Assembly (NCBI RefSeq): GCF_001659605.2
Contig: NC_035164.2
Location: forward strand, 21,990,500-22,054,499
Origin: Manihot esculenta
Taxonomy: Eukaryota; Streptophyta; Magnoliopsida; Malpighiales; Euphorbiaceae
Length of the DNA: 64,000 nt
Direction of reading: 5' to 3'
Part shown: positions 57,361-64,000 of the stretch, piece by piece
Layout: each line of letters starts with the position of its first letter
How positions within the stretch are numbered: position 1 is the first letter of the stretch
Notes under the pieces: model-generated
The model's input: the letters and a program-made list of their open reading frames with translations, nothing else
Database searches by the model: none
Told to the model about the DNA's origin: nothing
Program-made: the position numbers and the translations under genes

Positions 57361-60300
57361 AAAAGATACTTCTCCCCTATCGAGTGTTCCAAGCAATGAA
57401 AATTTTAGAGGAGCGCCTAATTAAGGATCAAGTGTCCATAAAAGGGATCGAAGGGGCACCAATGACCGTGGAAGGGAAGATCAAGTTGTCGCTAACCCTT
57501 AGAGCTCCACCCACTACTCGAACATAGTATGCCCAGTTCTTGGTAGTCAAGCTACCTCTGCTATACAACGCCATCCTGGGGAGACATGTTCAGTACAATT
57601 TTGAAGTGGCTACCAATATAAGGTATTTGTGCATGATGTTCTTAACTAAAAAGGGAGTGGCCATTGTGAAAGGAAGATAGGATAGTCTAGGGCAGTATAT
57701 ATGGCAATAGTGACCAAGGAGGAAGAAGAAGAGGTGCACCTAGAGGTGATGGAAGTAAGGGATGAAGGCAAGGAGTAGAAGACCGATCCCACTAAAGAGC
57801 TTGAGGGCTTCCCTTTGAACAACGAACATCCTAATCAAGTTTCTAGCATGAATGTCAACCTGGACCCTGAATAGAAGAAAGCGGTCATGGCATTGATTTG
57901 TAATCACTTGAGCAGTTTCGCGTGGTAGCTAGTGGACATGTCCGGAATTAGCAATGATCCACAAGCTGAACGTATATCTAGATGCCAGGCCAGTCAAACA
58001 AAAGAAAAGGATGTTTGAAGCTGAAAAGCGGGAGGCTATGATGTTAGAAGTGGACAATTTGATAGAGGCTAGGTTTGTTATGGAGATACCATACCCAAAG
58101 TGGTTAGTAAACCCAGTCCTTGTAAAAAAAAAAATCCAACAATAAATATCGTATGTGTTTTGATTTCACTAACCTTAATCAAGTTTGTTCTAAAGATTGT
58201 TATCCCCTCTCGAATATTAATAAATTGGTCAATGCTACATCGACTTTGAGTATTTATCTTCTTTGGATGCCATGTCTGGTTATCATCAAATCCTAATGGA
58301 TAAAGCTGACAAAAAGAAAAATTCCTTCATAATCAAGGATGGGACCAATTATTATAAGGTGATGCCTTTCGGATTGAAAAAATATTGGGGCCACATATCA
58401 AAGATTAATGAATATTATCTTCAAAGGCCAGATAGGCAGGAACATAAAAGTATACGTACGCAACATGATAGTAAAGAGTATGTCCTTTGAAGAATAAATG
58501 AAAGATCTGGGAGAGATTTTTGCTATTCCTGACCAGTATCAAATGAAGCTTAATCTGACCAAGTGTGCCTTCTTCATCAAGGGAGGGAAGTTTTTGGGTT
58601 ATATGGTGAGTAGGCAAGGAATATAGCCTAATCCAGAAAAGGTATAAGCGGTTCTCGATATGCCATAATCAGCCTACATCAGGGACATCCAGAGATTGAT
58701 CGAAAGGGTAATAGCACTAAACCGATTTATATCAAAGTCAGCGGAAAAGTGCCTACCATTTTTCAGAAAGTTGAGAAAGTCTCTAAATTTTGAATGCATA
58801 GAAGAATTTCAAATGGCCTTTGAAGAACTAAAGGAATATCTCATCTCACCTAAGATCCTTAGTAGGCCAGTACCAGGTGAAGAGTTGTTCTTCTACCCTG
58901 CCGCCTCCGACCAAGCAGTTAGCACAGTGTTAGTATAGGAGGAGGAAGGAACCCAACAACTGATTTTCTATGTAAGAAAGGTGTTGAAGGGTGTAAAGCT
59001 GAGGTATCTAAATATAGAAAAAGTAGCTCCGACGTTATTGTTGGCAGTCAGGGAATTTAAAGTATACCTTGAGAACCGTCAAGGAATTATGGTGATCGAC
59101 TAGCCTTTTAAGGCAAATCTTGCAAAAGCCTAAGATGTTTGGTCAACTATTGGCTTAGTCAATCAAAATGGGACCTTATTACTTGCAGTATAAACCTTGA
59201 ACTGTGATCAAAGCACAAGCATTGGCGGGCTTTATAGCCGAATGCTCATTCAATGAGGAAAAGGGTTCAAGAGACACAAGTAAAGGGAGAGATAAGGCAG
59301 AAAACCACCAGGAAGAAGAAAGTCAGACCAATCATGAGTATAGATGGAGTTTATATGTAGATGGAGCCACATGTTCAACTCGGAGCGAGGCAGGAGTAAT
59401 ACTTGAGGAACTATATGATTTTGTAATTTCATATGCTGTCAAGTTTAACTTTTCGGTCTCTAACAATATGGCAAAATATGAAGCCCTCATTAATAGGATG
59501 CAGCTAACATTCAAGATGGGGGTTGACGACCTCAAGGTGCTCTATCATTCACAGTTGGTGGTTAACTAGATCAATGGAGTTTATAAAGCCCGCAACGAAA
59601 CCATGAAGTGTTATCTTGCTCGAATCCGAAGTATTCAAGATGAGTTCAAACAGAAGGGAATCCTACTATGGGTTGACCTCATTCCTTATGCTCAAAATAA
59701 AGAGGTAGACATGATGAGCAGATTAACTATGGAATAGTTAGAGTAACTACCTCAAGAGGTGTTGATTGAGACCATATCGCAATCCAGTCTTGAAAAGCCT
59801 ATGCTAATCATGCAATTGCACATGGAACCCTGCTGGATGAATCCTTTTATCTAATACCTCGACCAAGGGGAGCTTCCGTAGACAAAGTGAAGCCAAAAAG
59901 ATAGTGGCTAAGGCCAGAAATTATCAATATGACTAAGGCTAGGTATTATCAGTATGAAGATAGGGTGCTCTTCAAGAGGAAAAAATCAATGTTATGGCTC
60001 TAATGTGTTGGACTAAAGGAAGTCATTTACATTGTTTAAGAGATACACTAGGGGATTTATGGCACTTATGAAGGAGTAACTACCCTGGCTAAAAAAATAT
60101 TCAAGCAAGGATACTACTGGCCCACCCTGAAAACCAATGTGGAAACTTTGTAAAGAAGTCTGATGTGTGTTAAAGGTTTGCATGAGCTATCAATGCTCCA
60201 TTTGTTCCCTAGATCAACATCTCTACCTCATGGCCTTTCCAGCATCTCTTCCTCATGGCCTTTCTCACAATGGGGCATAAACATCATCGAACCTTTCCCC

Positions 60301-60661
60301 CAGACCACTGGACAGAGGAAATATGTCATCATTGCAATATAGTATTTTTCAAAATGGTTAGAGGCTGAAGCGATCAAGAATATAACTGCCAGGCAGATAA
60401 TCAAATTCATATGGAGAAACATTATATTTTGGTTTGGGATACCTAGCGTGCTAATATCAGACAATGGCACTCAATTCGACTGCAGGGACTTCAAAAAGTT
60501 CACAAAGAACTTAGGTATCTATCATAAGTTCACATCAGTGGCTCATCCTGAAACTAATGGGTAGACCGAAGTCACCAACAGGACCATTCTGAATGGGCTC
60601 AAGAAGAGGCCAAATGGGGCAAAAGCCAGATGGAGGGACGAGCTAACAAGCGTACTGTGGG
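57361..60661 (+). pseudogene. Dead pol of a Tat-like Ty3/gypsy element
   Basis: Plus-strand pieces in the right order: protease C-terminus (YNAILGRHVQYNF near 57560); reverse transcriptase start (57954-58145, LNVYLDARPVKQKKR); reverse transcriptase core (58263-58490, MDAMSGYHQILMD and YKVMPFGLK); RNase H (59204-59569, WSLYVDGATCS and NNMAKYEAL); integrase (about 60020-60661, LISDNGTQFD and AHPETNG). Frames shift repeatedly and many TAG/TAA stops are present. The catalytic YVDD site reads YVRN (58453-58464), so the enzyme is dead regardless of frame. The integrase is cut at 60661 by a Gypsy-family LTR. Orientation is opposite to the Tat-like pieces at 42600-43810 and 53707-54085, so it is probably a separate copy. 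Confidence 0.85.
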
Positions 60662-62204
60662 TGTAACGACCCGGAAACCGGACCGCTACCGGTGCTAGGA
60701 TCCAGATCGACTTAAGGTCGCCGGGACCCGTAGCAAGCCTACTATACATCCTGAACATCTGATAAAATCCCATACATGATCATACATTTTCATAAAAACT
60801 TTAAACTTTTCATATACCAAGCTTGACCTGTGCATGCACCATAACTTTAAACATACAAACCCCATACTAGAGCCCTCATCAAATGCTCTAGTTGGGTCAA
60901 CATTATATACATCAAGCTTGGTTCAACATATATCATCATTAAAACATTTACATAAAGATCATGTACAACAGGGATTAAGCATACATTAGGGCCAAGCACA
61001 ATACTAATCCTCATTACATTACTTTACAAAATCTTACATTACATTGCATTATTTTACATATCCTTACATGTCCACTAAAACTCTATTACATCATGCTATA
61101 CCAGAACTGTGATGACTCTCCCATAGCTACCCGTGCTCCTGCAACCCTGGGGGTTAGGGGAAAAGGGGTGAGCTACTAAAGCCCAGTGAGCAGAACAATA
61201 AAAATAGTTTATAAACATATGCCATCATGAAATGCATCACATCACAAACCATGCACATCACGGATGGACTTGTCACCAATAACCCTCTATATAGTCCAAT
61301 TGTGCCAGGGGCATAGAATGGGCCTCACTGGACTTTCTCTTAACATGACATAACATAACATATCCAATGTGCCAGGGGCGTAGAATGGGCCTCACTGGAC
61401 TTTCATACCGTATCATAACATATCATATCGAGGGCTAGTGGGTCATCCAACATCCATCCACATCAACATCATATTATGCAATGCATCATATTCGTGAATT
61501 CTAATGCAAAACAACCTAGTACATATCATGGCATTCGTGATGCATGAACATGCTAAAAATTTCATTTACTTTAAAACATAGTTCAGTTCTACTCACCTCT
61601 GGCTGACTCTGAAACAGCTAACACTGCTGGCCTCCTCGGTTCCTCGGGTCTGATCCTACACAGGTGGACTCAAATGAGGGACCAAACATACTCTAACATG
61701 ACTCTAAACAACTCCCCAAAAACCCCCTAAAATATCATAAAACATGCATGCAAAACAGGCAAAGGAAGGCTGGGCAGGGGACTTTCGGTGGCAGGTTCGG
61801 CGGCCGAAGGTCCCTACAGATCCGAAAGTCAGGCACTTTCGGGGGCAGGTTCGGCGGCCGAAACTCCCTCCAGATCCGAAAGTCACTAACCTTCAGGGGC
61901 AGGTTCGGCGGCCGAAACTCCCCTCCAGAGCCGAAAGTCCAACTTTCAAGGGCGAGTTTAGGCGGCCTAAAGTTGCCTCCACAGGCAGGTTCGGCGGCCG
62001 AACCTGGATTCTCCAGAATGGCAGAACCCGATTCGCCTCTCTCATCTAGCCTCCCAAAACCCTCCAAACTCATATTCAACACTCAAAAGCATGCATAAAC
62101 ACATCATTAAGCATATAGGGGCATAAAACTAGCCTATACCCCAACAAACATCACATTTAACATCACATTTCTCATACATTTAACAAAAACCAACATAAAC
62201 CCTA
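60662..62204 (-). repeat. Gypsy-family LTR, U5 side, interrupted
   Basis: Starts TGTAACGACCCGG on the plus strand (LTR terminus in minus orientation), inserted in the Tat integrase after GTGGG. It contains minisatellite units (about 61305-61405), the mini-exon borders (about 61600-61660) and the TTCGGC block (61780-62005). It is cut at 62204 by the next LTR, so its TATA side is not seen. Whether it is solo or part of a full element is unknown. Confidence 0.88.
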
Positions 62205-64000
62205 TGTAACGACCCAAAAATCGGACCGCTACCGGCGCTAGGATTCAGATCGGCTTAAGACCGCCGGGACCCGTAGCAAGCCAAACATACATCCTGTATA
62301 CCTGTTTAATCCCATACATGATCAACAATTACATAAAAAATTTGAACTTTCTCATTCATTTACCAAACTCAACCTGTGCATGCACAACTCGTAAGCATAA
62401 TCATCAACCCCATATTGGAGTCCTCACCAATGCTCCAATGGGGTAACATACATATAATAAGTTTGGTTTACATAAACAGTGATAAAACATTTTATAGATC
62501 ATGTACAAAGGGATTAACTAACATACTAGGGTTAAGCACATCTCTAAACCTCAATACTCATCATTACATTACATTACTATACATTACATCATTCTTATGT
62601 CCACAGCTAACTATTACATAAAACATAACTTTACTCTTCTTGACCTCCTGGCCTATCCCGTACCTGCATACCTGGGGGATTAGGGAAATGGAATGAGCTA
62701 CTAGAGCTCAGTGAGCAGAATAATAAAACATTTAATTTAAAACACATGATCTCATGGAATGCATCACATCATAAACAAATCACAATCAAGGATGGTTTTG
62801 TCACCAATAGTCCTCTACATATCCAATAGTGCTAGGGGCGTAGAATGGGCCTCGTCCTGGTCTTTCTCTTAACATAACATACATAACATAACATTCCTAT
62901 AATGCCAGGGGCGTAGAATGGGCCTCGACCTGGTCCTTCTCTTAACATAGTGCTAGGGGCGTAGAATGGGCCTCGACCTGGACTTCCATACCATACCATA
63001 TCACATCATGTCATCATCATCTCATATCATACGAGGACTAAAGGATCATCCAATACCCATCCACATCATCAACATATTATGCAATGCAACATATTCGTGA
63101 ATTCTAATACAAACAACCTAATTTATCTCATGGCATTCGTGATGCATGAACATGCTCAAAATCTGATTTATCTACTTTGAAACATAAAGAGTTATTCTAC
63201 TCACCTCAGGCTAGCTCTGACAAGACACTGAAGCAGCTGTCTCACTGCTGGGGTCCTCGGTTCCTCGGGTCCGAACCTACACAGGTGGACTCAAATGAGG
63301 GACCAAACATACATGAACATGACTCTAAAATACTCCCCAAAAACCCCCTAAAATACCTTAAAACAATCATAGAAAACATGCAAAGGAAGGCTGAAAAGGA
63401 CACTTTCGGCAGCAGGTTCGGCAGCCGAAAGTCCCTCCAGAGACGAAAGTCATGCACCTTCGACGGCCGAAGGTTCCTTCCAGAGACGAAACTCATGCAT
63501 GTTCGGCGGCACCTTCGGCAGCCGAAACTCCCTTCCAGAGCCGAAAGTCCACTTTCGGGGGCAAGGTTCAGCAACCAAAGGCTGGCCTCCATAGGCAGGT
63601 TCGGCGGCCGAAAGTCCCTTCGGCTGCCGAACCTGAGTTCTTCCAAGGGCAGAACTCAGCCTCCACAATGCACATTTGCCTCCCAAACCATTCCAACTCA
63701 AACCAACACTTCCAAAACATGCATACATACTTCCATAAGCACAAAGGGGTCTCAAACTAGCCTAAACCCCAACAAAAAAACATCAAACATACATATACAA
63801 CACACATTGCTCAAAAACTCAACATTAACCCAAAAACTCAATATTAACCTAAACATGCATTTCTACCCCATAAACTTTCATAAACTTGTTTAAAACATGA
63901 AATGAGCTAAGGATCTACCCTTACCTCTTGAAGATCGAGAGGAGAGGCGATCCAACTCGGAGATGGGGGAGATCTAGCTCCTTGGGTCTCCAAGTTACCA
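62205..64000 (-). repeat. Second Gypsy-family LTR nested in the first, runs off the window
   Basis: Starts TGTAACGACCC at 62205, after CCCTA. It has three minisatellite units (about 62828-62990), mini-exon borders (about 63200-63283), a TTCGGC/GCCGAA block (63400-63635) and a donor-like site (CAAGAG/GTAAGGGT on the minus strand, about 63925). The end is beyond 64000. Confidence 0.88.

Noticed and set aside
57954..60661. An active or host-adopted integrase/reverse transcriptase
   Set aside because: Many stops and shifts and a destroyed catalytic site show a decayed pol.

Overview
This window is nuclear DNA from a flowering plant, very probably a eudicot. The evidence is a GT-AG spliced DnaJ-type chaperone gene lying among nested plant LTR retrotransposons of the Tekay/Del, Athila-like and Tat-like lineages, plus AT-rich foldback elements. 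The LTR family with dense TTCGGC...GCCGAA motifs recalls Euphorbiaceae repeats, but that species guess is weak. There is no bacterial gene, operon or CRISPR array. Layout, left: 1-28912 is a nested block. The oldest layer is an Athila-like element on the minus strand (element B): gag/protease remnant 8013-10013, tRNA-Asp-type primer site, and a 5' LTR cut into three pieces (10065-10482, 25811-26253, 28408-28912). Element A (10483-25810, minus, target duplication CTAAT) sits inside that LTR and is a gag-deleted, non-autonomous relative. Gypsy-2 (12184-22028, plus, duplication ATTGC) sits inside element A. A solo Gypsy LTR (26254-28402, duplication AGATG) hit the same B LTR again. At the left edge Gypsy-1 (1-7949, plus, 5' end outside the window) sits in an LTR end of a third, oppositely oriented Athila-like copy. 

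Centre: 32259-41214 holds the one host gene, a nine-exon DNAJC8-type J-domain protein of 250 residues, apparently intact. Its promoter side and introns carry at least five foldback/MITE-like elements and one degraded LTR element. 

Right: 42600-43810 and 53707-54085 are parts of a Tat-like element on the minus strand, split by Gypsy-3 (43811-53701, minus, duplication GTCCT, several stops and frameshifts). After an AT-rich gene-free stretch (54086-57360) comes a dead Tat-like pol on the plus strand (57361-60661), cut by a Gypsy-family LTR (60662-62204) that is itself cut by another (62205-64000, running off the window). 

How it works together: Gypsy-1, -2, -3, the solo LTR and the two right-hand LTRs belong to one chromovirus family with LTRs of about 2.1-2.3 kb, a tRNA-iMet primer site and a single gag-pol frame ending in a chromodomain-like segment. 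Gypsy-1 has an uninterrupted gag-pol; Gypsy-2 has one nonsense codon; Gypsy-3 is decayed. The most unusual signal is in the LTRs. Downstream of the TATA box, every complete copy keeps splice-site-like sequences around an ATG-free mini-exon, and a strong acceptor lies 8-9 bases before the gag ATG. In Gypsy-2 the predicted spliced leader has no upstream ATG at all, whereas the unspliced leader of about 2 kb has many. This suggests intron-containing LTRs that free the gag start for translation; it is an inference testable with RNA reads.
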